In this document: positions 22,684 through 34,381 of the stretch, piece by piece
Layout of the letters: every line of letters begins with the position of its first letter
How positions within the stretch are numbered: the stretch's first letter is position 1
NCBI GenBank assembly: GCA_002104945.1
Contig: MCFH01000057.1
Coordinates: 62,001-126,000, forward strand
DNA length: 64,000 bases
Direction of reading: 5' to 3'
Origin: Piromyces finnis
Taxonomy: Eukaryota > Neocallimastigomycota > Neocallimastigomycetes > Neocallimastigales > Neocallimastigaceae
Program-made: the position numbers and the translations under genes
Notes under the pieces: generated by a model
The model's input: only the letters and a program-made list of their open reading frames with translations
What the model was told of the DNA's origin: nothing
Databases searched by the model: none

Positions 22684-25440
22684 CTTCGTTCCCTGATAGG
22701 TAAATCCGTCAGGAAGTCAATTTCTACTTCTTGCCAAGGCAAATCTGCAACATTTACCCTAGCAACGCTACCGTACGGCTTGTGCTTATTGTCCTTTTGG
22801 GTACAACATATGGTGCAAGCTTTTATGTAACCCGCAACGTCATCCCTCATTTTTGGCCAGTAGTAGTTTCTGGCTATCAGGTCATAAGTTTTATCTTTTC
22901 CCAGATGACCTGCTGTTTCACTATCGTGGTTAAGTTTTATGATTGTTTCTCTTAATACCTTTGGTACGTATGTACGTTCTGGTGCATCCTTTCTAACAAT
23001 CAACCCATTAACCATCAACAACTTCTTTTTGATGAGCTTGTGGCCTCTCTTTGCATCAAGACCTTCTTTTATTTCCCTCGCAAGCTCATCCGTATTGTAA
23101 GCTTGTTTTAATTCCCCTACAAAGCTTACCTCTAACATCGCATAGAACTCTTCTTCCATGGGTGGAAATTCTTTGACCTGTTCAGGTCGAAGGAGGCTAG
23201 CTTTTTCCATCTCCAATTGTACCTGTTCTGGAGATACCATTCTTGATAGGATATCGGCTCTACCATTCATTTTCCCTGGCCGATATATTATCTCGAAGTT
23301 GTATGCAGCAAACAGCTCTTGCCATCTTGCCTGTCTTGCTGTCAACAACTGTGGTTTTGTGGCGAACAGGAGATTCCTGTGGTCACTATATACTAGGACC
23401 TTATGTTTCACACCCATTAACAGGTGTCGCCACTCAATGAAAGCATTCCTAATAGCCAACAACTCCTTTTCTGTGATGGAGTAGTTGATTTCTGCTTTCG
23501 TAAGCTTCTTGGAGTAGTAATACACAGGGTGTAGTTCGTTGTCATCACCGAGTTGTGACAATACACCACCAACTGCGTAATTACTAGCGTCACACTCCAC
23601 TATAAACTGACGGTCGTGGTCAGGATATGCTAATACTGGTGGAGCTAGTAGCATTTCTTTTAATTTTTCAAACGCCTGAATACGTTCTTCATTCCACAGG
23701 AACTGTACCTTTTTGGACGTCATAGCATATAACGGTCTTGCTATCTTAGAGAAGTCCTTTATAAACTTCCTATAATAGTTACAGAACCCAAGGAACGACT
23801 GTAGTTCTTTGATGTTGGTTGGTCGTGGCCAACTAGCTACAGCTTTTAACTTCTCTGGGTCAGTTTTAATACCATATTTTCCAACTACGTGACCCAGGAA
23901 TGCAAGTTCTTCTTTGTGGAACTCACACTTCGCTAACTTAGCTACTAGACGATTGTCTATTAGCTTTTGTAGGACTCTTTTTACATGCCCTTCATGCTCT
24001 TCAAGTGACTTGGAGTAGATGATGATATCATCCAAGTACACCTGACAGCAGTCATTGATTTCCTCTGCCAACACCGTATTGATGAACCCTTGGAACGTGG
24101 CAGGAGCATTAGTCAACCCGAATGGCATCACTAGATATTCGTAATGCCCAAACTTGGTTGAGAAGGCCGTCTTGTATTCGTCGCCTTCACGAATACGCAC
24201 GAGGTTATAGGCAGACTTCAAGTCCAACTTGGAGAAGATAGTCGCACCTTTCATAGCCTCAAAGACTTGACTGATAAGTGGTAAGGGGAAGGAGTTACGC
24301 ACTGTCACCTTGTTAAGACGCCTGTAGTCGGTACATAATCGCCTTTCACCACTCTTTTTGGGCACGAATAACACAGGATAACCTGCAGGACTCTCTGACT
24401 TTCTGATGAAGCCCTTTGCCAGGTTTTCATCTATATATTCCTTCAGTGCTTTTTCTTCTTCTGGATTGAAGGGATATATAGACCCTTTATGAAGACTAGC
24501 ATCCGGCTCCAGGTCGATCTTACAGTCGTAAGGACGATGTTCTGGTAGCTGGTTTGCTATTTCTTCATTAAATGCTTCTTTGAAATTGTGGTAGTACTTC
24601 TCCACAATTTCTTCAGGCGTAGATTGGTTTTTGTTTAAGTTTTCTTCCTGTACCAACCCTACGTAAATGTGATTTTTCTCTAAGTTGGATTCAAATGCCA
24701 ACCCTCCGGAATCACATTTTTTCTCTAAGTCAACACTCTGTACCAACCCTACTGAAACGGGATTTTTCTCTAAGTCGGAACTTTGTGTCAACCCTCCGGA
24801 AACGCGAATTTTCTCTAAGTTAGCACTTCGTACCAACCCTACTGAAATCACCGATTTCTCAAAGTTGGAACTCGATGCCAACCTTCCGGAACTTCCGTCC
24901 CTGGGTTTTCTTGCAGCCTTGTGGCTAAAATTACCCACGATTTCGGCTTCTATGTTTTCCGCAGTTACAGTTACCAGAGGCCTTCTTGCTTTTGCATTAG
25001 TAACTGTAGTTATTGGACTTAATTGAGTATAGTAGTAGATATCACCATCATTTATACCGTAACTGTTGGTATGTCCCTTTTCTTTATCATTATCCACTAC
25101 GAAGTACCTCACTTGTGCATCTTTATCATAACCTCTGTAGATAAAGTGCTCATCCATGAAGCCCAGTCCCACGATGATCATCTCCGGCATGTTGTCGGAC
25201 AGGTGACAACTTGTGTTGAAACAGTATGGTTTAGCTTCCTGTTCACCAGATGGAGTTAACCACAACTTCAATTGCAAGTCGTCTGAGAACTGTTTTAACT
25301 CGATATCTCCATTAACAGTTCTAAATATGGCTGGTTTATCCACTACCTTCAACCCGAGTTTCTTTGCTAAGTTTGGGTGAATGAGGTTTGTAGTGGAACC
25401 AGTATCATACAAGACTTCCACCCGTTTTGTATCCCGAGGG
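22684..25440 (-). pseudogene. pol: pol (PR-RT-RNase H-IN N-terminus) of element H
   Basis: About 915 uninterrupted codons. Protease VEVLYDTGSTTNLIHP (about 25380-25430); an unusual tract of six 15-residue repeats (about 24620-24900); RT with ERRLCTDYRRLNKVT, LKSAYNLVRIREGDEY, FGLTNAPATFQGFIN and catalytic CQVYLDDIIIYS (about 24020-24055). RNase H follows with VECDASNYAVGGVLSQ and VYSDHRNLLF. The integrase zinc finger (LNHDSETAGHLG and ACTICCTQK) and first catalytic block EVEIDFLTDLP come last, then LTR-B cuts it. Visibly richer in G and C than elements M, R or copia, suggesting it is younger or of different origin. It belongs to the Ty3/gypsy chromovirus-like group. Confidence 0.9.
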
Positions 25441-26876
25441 GTTGCTTCTTGCGTTTATTTCAACTACTAGTTGATTCTGACAGTAGTAGCTATTATTCAC
25501 CGTTGGCTGACTAGCCATGGCTTTAAGTAAGGGATTATTTCCCATACTAGAAGGTCCTTGCTTTGGTTGGAAGCTAGAACTTCTTCTAAAACCCGGTTTG
25601 TTGAACGACTCACGACGTTCTTTGTTATTACCATTTTTTACATAAGCCTGAGTGTTGGTCTGCTCAACTTTAGGCTTGTTATTTGGCTTGTTGTTCTTCT
25701 GCTTTAACTCGGCCCATTTAGAAGGTCTGCATGGGTCTGTAATATCCAATAAGGCCATGATAGTGGTCTGGCGATCTCTCTTATCGTACTTTTCTATGGT
25801 TTCATTACGGAAGACTGCTTGGTGATCATCGCACTTTAACAAGACTTCACTTAATGTTTCCAGCGTACGTTCTTGTTCAGGGATATCATAGAACGCTTCC
25901 CGGACAGAAGGCCTGACCTGTTGTATTAACACTTGTCTCCTAACATTATTTGGAAGCCCAAGTGTTTCCGTCAATTCATTGAACTCTTCCAAGTAGTCGT
26001 ACGCTTTTCCCCACTCATGTGTGAGCTTAAGCAATTTTGACTTGCAGAGTTCATGGAGAGACTCTGGTGGGAACTTATTTTGAAGGTGGAGGAATAGTCT
26101 TTCAGCATCAGGATTCCTACGCTGTAACATCCTCTCCCTAAGCCTATACCATCTCAATACTTTCCCACCTAGATGATCTTCAATGAAGCTAACCTTTGCC
26201 TTTTCGTCGTTACCATAGTCATATGGGTAACGTTTGAAATGATGAAATGATGTAAGCACTTCTCCTGAAAACCCTCTAAGTCTATCCCGTTATTATCAAA
26301 CATAGGCACTTTTTCTTCATACCTATGTACTCGCCAGTCGAACATCTTCACGTCCCCGTCCTCGGAATATTCCGTAGGGTTGGTGCTGCTACTAGTTCCA
26401 GCACCATGAGGATTACCCGTACCACCGGTTTGGTAGGATGTTCTTTCATGAGCTCTGACTTCAGCTCTTCTGTTCATGGCTTCGACTTTAGCCTCGAACA
26501 GTTTTTCTCTTTCTTCTAGAGCGTTTCGTTGTTCCCTCAATCTGGTCATCTCTTCTTCAAGCTCTTTTTTATAAGAGACAAAGGCACTAGATTGACGGTA
26601 CAACGTTTCTTGGTTGTTTAGCACTTGCTGGTGGTCTTGTAACCTTTCCTCGTGTTCTGCAGTAAAGGCATTTTCCACAGCATGCAGCTCTTCTAAGCTA
26701 ACTTGGCTAGCTGACTCATTTGCTTCCAACCTTTGATCCACTTCAACAAATTTTTGCTGAAGAGCATCGTTTATCTCGCTCTTGTAAACCTCAATACCCC
26801 GAAGTTGTTCTTCCATAGCACCCAGACGGTTTCCCATACTAGCAAACTGGCTAGATATTTCCGAAACCCCCTAACC
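25405..26876 (-). pseudogene. gag: gag of element H, 5'-truncated
   Basis: Capsid-type gag. A coiled-coil N-terminal part (EELHAVENAFTAEHEERLQD, EEEMTRLREQRNALEEREKL) is followed by the retrotransposon gag core (EKCLHHF...LGGKVLRWYRLRERM, NKFPPESLHELCKSKLLKL). No CCHC zinc knuckle follows, unlike in M, S and C. A frameshift near 26236-26251 comes from an 8-base tandem duplication (ATCATTTC twice). A second shift near 25435 separates gag from protease; the plus copy at 39711-39947 is continuous there, so this is damage and not programmed shifting. The first about 80 codons, present in the plus copy (37522 onward), are missing beyond 26876. Confidence 0.8.
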
Positions 26877-26933
26877 CCTTATATTGTTCTTCATTATCAT
26901 AATTTATATTTAAATTTGAATGATTATTTTCTA
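26877..26933 (-). pseudogene. copia sliver next to truncated H
   Basis: Bases 26891-26933 are identical to 27552-27594 inside the copia gene. They lie directly left of LTR A, while 26877-26890 (GGGGTTAGGGGG-type on the minus strand) is of unknown origin. See the finding on the 43-bp duplication. Confidence 0.5.
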
Positions 26934-27542
26934 TGTAAAGATATCAAACACCTCTGTTTGATATCTTTAATGTAACTTAAGCCACAAGTATTATTGTTTA
27001 AGTTACACAAATTATATTACAGAAAAAGAAAATGGGTCATAATTTATTTATTAATAATTAAAGTTTAAAACAAAATAAATTATTAATTTATTTTTAATGT
27101 TTTACAAATAAATTAAATTGAGAAATTTAATTTCTTAGTTTTAGTATTGTTTTTGATAGAAATAGATAAATAGTATATAAATAATAAATGATTAATATAT
27201 CAATAATACATGGGCACATATTCAAATTAAATAGTACTTAATTTGAATTGCCAATTGTATTTTACTAAAAATAGTTATAGTTTAAATATTTATTAATAAT
27301 TAAGATTTTAGTGTAGATTTTAAATAATAATATATAAGAAATAAATAGTTATAATATAATATAAATGAATTTAGGAAAAATATAAATAGAAGATATTTTT
27401 CATCATTTTATCGATGTAATTGTTATTAACAATTTTATTACAATAAATTAATAAAAAACTATTTTTTGATAAAACATATTTTATATTGTTATTGTAATAG
27501 ATTAGATATCCTAATCTATTCGGTTTAGTGTCTGTCTTTACA
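26934..27542 (+). mobile_element. solo LTR, family A, with 43-bp flanking repeat
   Basis: 609 bp, TGTAAAGATATCAAAC...TAGTGTCTGTCTTTACA, in the S reading direction. The usual 5-bp TSD is absent. Instead, a 43-bp direct repeat flanks it (26891-26933 and 27552-27594). Its distal end shares the GGTTTAGTGTCTG variant with the fragment at 61918-62402 and differs from the CTGTGTCAGCAT type of S. Confidence 0.8.
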
Positions 27543-28844
27543 ATATCATAATCATTATCATAATTTATATTTAAATTTGAATGATTATTTTCTATTTCTT
27601 TGGTATTATTTTCATTTATTTTATTTTTGATATTATCAATGTTTTCGAAATTAATTTTCTTTCGAATTTCTAAATCAATGTCAGGACTCAGGATATTTAA
27701 AAAGTCATTATTTTTAATTTCTCTAATTAGATTATTTATCTTCATTTCTGTTGATGTTTCCAATACTTCTTCAATAAATTCATTTTTGTTTACATTGTCT
27801 GAATTTTCTTTTATAAATTGAGCATTTCCATTGGATTCTGGTATTTATTATTCTTTTTACTTTCTTTTAATATATTTGTTTTGTCTTTATTATTTATATC
27901 TTTATTGTCCTTGTTTTTCTTTATATTTAAATTTACTTCTTCAATTTCACAATTTTCAATTTCATCAACATTATTATAATTTGAATTATTTCCTTTCAAG
28001 GTAGATTTATATTTCTTTTTATTATTACTTATATTATCATTGTTGCTTTCTGGAATATCGTTATTGTTTTCTTCTTCTTCAATGGTTTCACTTATAGATT
28101 CCATTGAAATACTTGTTTCCGTTTCTTTATTTTCTACTATCTCTTCACTTTCCTGGTACTTATTTTTGTTTAAGTATCCTTTTTGCTTTTCTTTTAATTT
28201 AATATAATCTAAGGGATTAAAGTCTTCCTCAGAGTCACTATTTTTATTATTCGTAATATTGTCTTCTTCTAAACTCATGTTACTATCATTGGTATCTTCG
28301 TAAACTTGTATAAAGTTTTCAGAATTATTGTTTTTTTCTTTATTTAATAATGTAAGTTTATCTAACTTTTCTTCAATATTTTTAAATTTTTCTTCATAAT
28401 TAACTTCTTTTAAGTCTTCTTTATTACTGGTTTTATCATTAAGTGTTTTCAAGTTTTCATTCATTGAATTGTCGTTTACATTTAAAATATCTTTTTCTTT
28501 CTTATTTTTATTTTCATTCTTTCTCTTATATATAATTAAAATTCCTTTCTTGAAATGTTCCTGTATCTTGACTATATATTTCATTATTATTATTTTCCTT
28601 TTCTAAATCATAACTGTAGTCACCAGGTTCTTCTTCTATAAAACCTACGACTCTTATCACTTTAATTTTTCTTGATTTTATGTCGAATATTCTGTATCCT
28701 ACTGAGGATCCCTCCTTAGTTTTGTCTTGAAATTTCGGAATATTACTGTCATCTAAATAATATACTTTACATCTTTACATCCAAATACTCTTAAATTTCC
28801 ATAATCAACTTTTCTGTTGTACATTAATTCAAATGGTATTTCAC
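27543..28844 (-). pseudogene. pol: Ty1/copia integrase C-terminus and linker
   Basis: The minus strand from 28844 reads KNLRVFGCKDVKYII and then SSVGYRIFDIKSRKIKVIR, the conserved copia integrase C-terminal (LRVFGC...GY..FD) region. A long, charged, low-complexity linker between integrase and RT follows (28584-27811, 27763-27543; Glu/Asn/Lys-rich). RT and RNase H are missing. Frameshifts lie near 28600 and 27790. The gene is continuous with 29465-31600 across a solo LTR. Confidence 0.75.
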
Positions 28845-29464
28845 TGTAATGTTGAACACTGGAAGAATAGATTAGGATATCTATTCTATTACAATAACAC
28901 TAAAATTTAAATAAAAAAAAAGAAAAATTGTTTTTATAAAAATATCTTTTATTATAATAGAAATTTTATTAATAACAATTACATCGATAAAATGATGAAA
29001 AATATCTTCTATTTATATTTTTCCTAATTACATTTATATTATATTATAACTATTTATTTCTTATATATTATTATTTAAAATCTACACTAAAATCTTAATT
29101 ATTAATAAATATTTAAACTATAACTATTTTTAGTAAAATACAATTGGCAATTCAAATTAAGTACTATTTAATTTGAATATGTGCCCATGTATTATTGATA
29201 TATTAATCATTTATTATTTATATATTATTTATCTATTTCTATCAAAAACAATACTAAAACTAAGAAATTAAATTTCTCAATTTAATTTATTTGTAAAACA
29301 TTAAAAATAAATTAATAATTTATTTTGTTTTAAACTTTAATTATTAATAAATAAATTATGACCCATTTTCTTTTTCTGTAATATAATTTGTGTAACTTAA
29401 ATAATAATACTTGTGGCTTAAGTTACATTAAAGATATCAAACAGAGGTGTTTGATATCTTTACA
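28845..29464 (-). mobile_element. solo LTR, family A, inside copia integrase
   Basis: 620 bp, on the plus strand TGTAATGTTGAACACTGG...GATATCTTTACA, TSD TTCAC (28840-28844 and 29465-29469). Confidence 0.9.
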
Positions 29465-31600
29465 TTCACCATTAATTCCACTGTGCGGAACTCAATTATG
29501 GACATAATCTGCTGTTTTCACAGCATCTTCCCAAAAGCGACAGTACAATTTTGCATCCATTAACATTGCGGTAGCAGTTTTTATTAACTTTCCATTAAAT
29601 CTTTCTGCTCTTCCATTCTGTTCCGGATTTCCATGGATTGTGAATTGCTGAGTTATTCCATATTTATTACATAACTCCTTAAAGTTGTTTGAAGTGAATT
29701 CAGTTCCATTATCACTTCTAAGATATTTTACTTTGGATAATAGTTCATTAATTGTTTTGTTCAGCCAATTTCCAAATTCTTTGAATACATCACTTTTATT
29801 CTTGACAAAGATTACCCATCCATATCGACTGTAATCATCTAAAATACTTAAAAAAGTATGCATTGTCATGAATTGATGGTGTAATTGGACCTACCAAATC
29901 GATATGTACTAGTTCCAAGACACTTGATGCTCTACTATATAACCTTTTATGAAGGATTTCTTTCATTTTGCTTCTCATGCATATTGTACAATTGTGAACG
30001 TTGTTCTTTTCATCATTATTATTGAAATTCAGATGCCCAATTCTTCTATGTCAGTATTCTCCATTGTTTCGTACATTATTACACATTGAATAATTATTAA
30101 CTGCATTACTTTCTTTGATGTACAAATTGAATACATCATATTCATTTGCTTTGACTTCGTATACATTTTCTGTTTTCTTATCTATTATGTATGCAAATAC
30201 ATTATTGTTCTTTTCATCAAAGATTATTTGGTAGCCACTCAACTAATTTGGCAACAGAAATTAAATTTCGTTTTACATCTGGAATGTATATTACATCTTC
30301 TAATTTTATTGGTTCTTCATTAACAGATCCATTTACTTCACCCATATGTGTTGACTTTGTAGTCACTCCATTTGCGTAATTGATTGGTTCTACATGTTCA
30401 AAAACACTTTTGAGAATTCTTATGTCTTTGGTAATATGATTAGAAGCACAAAATACATAATTGCATGATTTATTGTTACATTCATCATTATTATTGTCAA
30501 AAAATGTATTGTAATCAACTGTAAACAAATCTTGATATCCAACTTCTGGTTCAAAATTTTCAGTAGTTTGTTTATTTACCTTTTCGCCTGTTGCTAAAGA
30601 TGCTTCCTTGCCTTTAGTTTTCTCTTTTCTTAACCTTCTTGTAACTTCTTCTGGAAGTTCTTTTTGAATACCGCATTGTTTTACAGTGTGTCCTTTTTTG
30701 ATGACAAAAATAACATGTAACGTTTTGTTTATTTTTGTTTTTCCAATTTCTTTCATCGTTGGTTTCTTTTCCTTTACTTGTATTTTTATTATGGTTTTTA
30801 CTTTGTTTATTGCGGTAAAATTTTGAATTTTCCTTTCTTTTATCATTTTTATAACTGCTTTCTACATTAAAAATATGTCTAATTTCGAAAGTTTCGAATT
30901 TTTCTTTTGGATCAAATTTATTCATCTTGTCTATCATTTTAGCAGAGTCCTTTTTACATTCCTCCCAGTCTTCATGCTTAAGGACTGTGACCTTCCTATA
31001 TTTCTCTGGTAAAGCCCGGTATAATAGACCTACTTTTTCTTCATCATCTATTTTCACATTTAGTTGTTCTAACTTATTAAAGTTAGAGTTTAACTTTTTT
31101 ACAAATCTTGAAAAACTTTCTTTTGAGTCATATTTAATGAGTTAGTTTCCTTAATGAGCCTATTCTTTCTTTCTATTTTGTCCCCTAAATAAATGTCTTC
31201 TAACAATTTCCACATTTCGTAACTTGTTAAAGACCTATCTTGGATATCTTGTTGGCAGTTTGGACCTAAGTTATATCTAATTAAGAATTATATTTCTGTC
31301 CGTCTTCAAATCATTTTCTGTTACTAATTTATCATAGTATGTATTTGCTTCAAAAGGAGCTTTTAGGTATTCCTCTCCATCGATATCCATTTCTTCATCA
31401 TATTTAATTTTTGGGGTTTTGTTTTCGTCGACCCAATCTTCAATACCATAATAGTTTAAAATGTTCCTCATTAACATTTGCCAAGTTATGAAATTTTTAT
31501 TGTTTAATTCATAAGTGATCTTTCCTAACATAACGGTAGGATCAATCATAGGAATTGATCCAGTATCTCCGTTAGATTTTCCTTCAGATATATTAAAAAA
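29465..31600 (-). pseudogene. Ty1/copia gag-protease-integrase
   Basis: Gag begins near MIDPTVMLGKITYELNNKNF (31549; a slightly earlier in-frame start is possible). It contains the UBN2-type region DDEEKVGLLYRALPEKY (31000-31050) and a zinc knuckle split by a frameshift (CYFCHQK / KKGHTVKQCG, about 30680-30700). The protease-side segment IPDVKRNLISVAKL is at about 30240-30290. Integrase: CTICMRSK, HIDLVGPITPS, LDDYSRYGWVIF, YLRSDNGTEFTS (about 29690-29730) and the glutamate block NGRAERFNGKL (about 29590). At least four frameshifts. An unrelated copia RT fragment lies at 45048-45518. Typical of a dead copia copy lacking its RT half. Confidence 0.8.
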
Positions 31601-31712
31601 ACTTACTTAAATATAAGAGCAATTGAGACTCTTAATCTGTCAGGGATAAATTTAGTTTACACTTAAATTTATTAATAAAACTATTTGGGCTTTTATAATC
31701 TTTTATTTATTT
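31601..31712 (-). other. copia leader or 5' LTR remnant
   Basis: Short non-coding stretch upstream of copia gag, with AATCTGTCAGGGATAAAT. Element C inserted at 31713-31717/36071-36075, so the rest of this leader or LTR probably continues at 36076. Confidence 0.4.
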
Positions 31713-31717
31713 ATATT

Positions 31718-32067
31718 TGTAACGAAATATTATAATAAACACACTCAAATATGTAATTAATTTTTTTTCTAATAATTTTATTTATTAAATTTATTATTAT
31801 AATACAACTAACTCGCTAGGTCAGTGTATTATCAAACTAAAGACAAAACAAAAAAACTAATTTTATTAATTGTTAATAAAAACACTAAAGAGCTATCTTA
31901 TCTTTCATATTCTCTTTTATACATGAAAAAATATTTTTTAATACAATTTGATAAGTAAACTAATTACTTAATGATTGGTTATAAAAAATATAATAATCCT
32001 TTTTTTCATTAATCTAACCTTAATGATTTTCTAATCTAACCCTTATCACTAGATTTACTTTGTTACA
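31718..32067 (-). repeat. 3' LTR of element C
   Basis: 350 bp. On the minus strand it begins TGTAACAAAGTAAATC after the purine tract and ends ATATTTCGTTACA. Matches 35721-36070 almost throughout. Confidence 0.9.
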
Positions 32068-32099
32068 AGCTCCTCCTCTAAATTCAGATTCCAGACGAA

Positions 32100-32455
32100 T
32101 TTATAATGGTTAATTTTTTTTCAAATGTTTTTAACAGGCAGTTGATTTTATATGGGAAATAAAAGGTGTGGTATAATGGTCGAGTAGTTGGCAATAACTA
32201 GAAGGTTGTGGGTTCGAAATTGGGTTGGTAGAGTAACTTTGATGTAAGGCGGTTTGGCGCCAAGACTAAAGTATGTCCAACAAGTACTAGAGGTTTCATA
32301 GGCAAGGTTCCAATATGGCCGTTTGATAGTACTTGTTCTTGGTACGCTTGTAAGTCCAGTAAATACCTATGGGAGCTTCGCCAAAACGGTATCGGTTAAG
32401 TTTATCCTATAGAGTTAACATTCCCTCATTTATATGTTTAAAAAATTAATGAAAA
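32100..32455. other. structured, GC-richer 3' region of element C with tRNA-like head
   Basis: Non-coding block between the pol stop and the purine tract. On the plus strand 32165-32230 has A-box-like TAATGGTCGAGTAG and B-box-like GGGTTCGAAATT. It is followed by complementary segments AACAAGTACTA (about 32279-32289) and TAGTACTTGTT (about 32327-32337), and by GGCGGTTTGGCG against CGCCAAAACGG. This looks like a tRNA-derived SINE-type insertion or a structured RNA domain captured by the element, on the strand opposite to its genes. Function unknown. Confidence 0.5.
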
Positions 32456-34381
32456 TTAGTTAATTTTATTATTATTAGTTTTTTTTTTTTTTAAATGGGT
32501 CTTGTAAAATTCTCTTAGTTTTGCTGGACAGTTCAGATTTTCTTCGGGTTCCCATGAAGCTTCTGAGATAGGATATCCTTTCCATTTGATCAAGTACTGG
32601 ATTTTGTTATATCGTCTTATTTTGTCAAGAATTCCTTCTACTTCATATTCCTCTTCTTCGTTTATAATGACAGGTGGTAGGGGTTGAATTTTTCGGTTTG
32701 CAATTTCTCCTTCGAAGTAAGGCTCGAGAGACGATTTATGGAATACCGGATCAATCTTCATGTTACCTGGGAGTTTCAATTTTAATGAGACTTCTGATAT
32801 CTGTTGTTCAATTTCGTAGGGACCGAGTTTCCGAGGGTTGAATTTATTATTTCCCTTAACTAAATTATTATTGATTAACCATACCTTTTCTCCTGGTTTG
32901 AATGAAGGGCCTGATTGTCTATGTTTGGCGAAATGTTCTTGTTTCTTTTGAGCTTCTGAAAGGTTTTTCTTGAGGGTGCTGATTATATCCTTTAGTTCTT
33001 TTGTGTATTCTTCAGCTCTTGGTACTTCACTTGTTGTTGGAATTGTTGGATTAAAATTAGGATAGAACAAATAGTTCAAGAAGAATGGTGTTTGTTTTGC
33101 GGATTCTTGAACTGAATTATTGTAACTAAATTCGGCTAGGCTTAAGTATTCGATCCAGTTAGTGCCTTTGTAGTTTGAGAAGCAACGTAGATATTGTTTT
33201 ACAACGGAGTTCACTCTCTCCGTCTGGCCATTAGATTGGTGATGATAAGCGGAAGAGTATCTCAAATCAATCTTGAGGGTAGCAAAGAATTTCTTCCAAA
33301 ACTTTGAAGTGAACTGAGTACCTTGGTCGAGGACAATGTCGGAGGGTCATCCATGAAGTTTGAAGACATTGTTAATAAATGCTTCAGCAGCACGTTCAGC
33401 AGTCGGAACTTTTTCAAGAGGGATAAAGTAAGCCATTTTTGTCAAACGATCAATGACAACAAAGATACAGGTAAATACACGAGAAGAGGGGAGGTCAGTG
33501 ATAAAATTCATAGCAATGGAAGACCAGGGACGTTCACCTAAAGCTTTTCCTAGATGATCCAACATATCTTGGATCAATGGGAGATGGTACGAGTTCCTAA
33601 TAGTGATCTCGTTTAAGCGGCGGTAGTCGATACACATACGAAGTTCTCCACTCTTCTTTGGGACAAACAGAACGGGAGCACCAGTGGGCGATTTGGATTT
33701 GCAGATAAACCTCTTTTTTAAATTTTCATTAATGGTTTCTTCTAACACCTTTGATTCTTTCTCGATAAGTCGGTAAATTGGACTGTAAAACAAGTTACTA
33801 TTTGGCTTCAGGTTGATTTCACAGTCATACGGGCGATGAGGAGGAAGTTCTTCAGCGAGCTTTTCCTCGAACACTTTGGAGTGCTGAGAGTAGTGAATTG
33901 AAATCTGGGGTGACTCAACTTCAGGTTCTTCTAAGCAAGTGAATACATTAAAAGGGTATTCAGGTGTATTTTCAGTTGGCATTTCACCCTTCGATTGGTC
34001 TTCAGGTTCAGAAGAGGTAGAATTAACAGATTCTTTCTTCAAGCAATTTTCTTTACAGTATTCGGAGTGATAAGAAACGTCTTTACTAGAAAAATTAATT
34101 GTCGGATTGTGAATGACTAACCAGTCAGAACCAATAATACAACAGTAAGAAGGCAAGTCTACGACGTAAAATTGTAACTGGCATGAGTGATTCATGTGTT
34201 CCACAGTTATAGGCCAAGTCTGGCCGATAATCTTTTGGTGACCTCCGATACCTATAATTTATGGACATTTTACTTTGGTAATTATAGGGATCTCATGGAC
34301 CTCAACAAAGGCGTGGTCGATCAAACAGAACTGTGAACCACTATCTAAGAGAACTTTAGCTACGACGGATTTGTATGGAAG
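32456..34381 (-). pseudogene. pol: protease, truncated RT-integrase fusion and chromodomain of element C
   Basis: Reading leftward: protease AKVLLDSGSQFCLIDH (about 34300-34350), then GSDWLV, and RT fingers [20 protein letters not shown] (about 33600-33670). At [12 protein letters not shown] (about 33545) the RT stops and the frame runs straight into integrase ([15 protein letters not shown]), so the RT catalytic palm, RNase H and integrase zinc finger are deleted in frame. Integrase continues with LDQGTQFTSKFW and HQSNGQTERVNS. The C-terminus carries a good chromodomain (YEVEGILDKIRRYNKIQYL, WKGYPISEASWEPEENL), which in chromoviruses binds chromatin marks and steers integration. In-frame stops at about 34260 and 33347-33349. 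Confidence 0.85.

Noticed and set aside
23158-23484. Plus-strand open frames over H pol
   Set aside because: Antisense shadows of the RNase H region; no independent support.
25405-25440. Programmed frameshift between gag and pol in element H
   Set aside because: The plus copy at 39711-39947 reads through in one frame, so the shift here is more likely a mutation.
26860-26890. GGGGTTAGGGGG on the minus strand next to the H truncation, like a telomere seed
   Set aside because: Only about one TTAGGG unit is present and it could be random; no repeat array exists.
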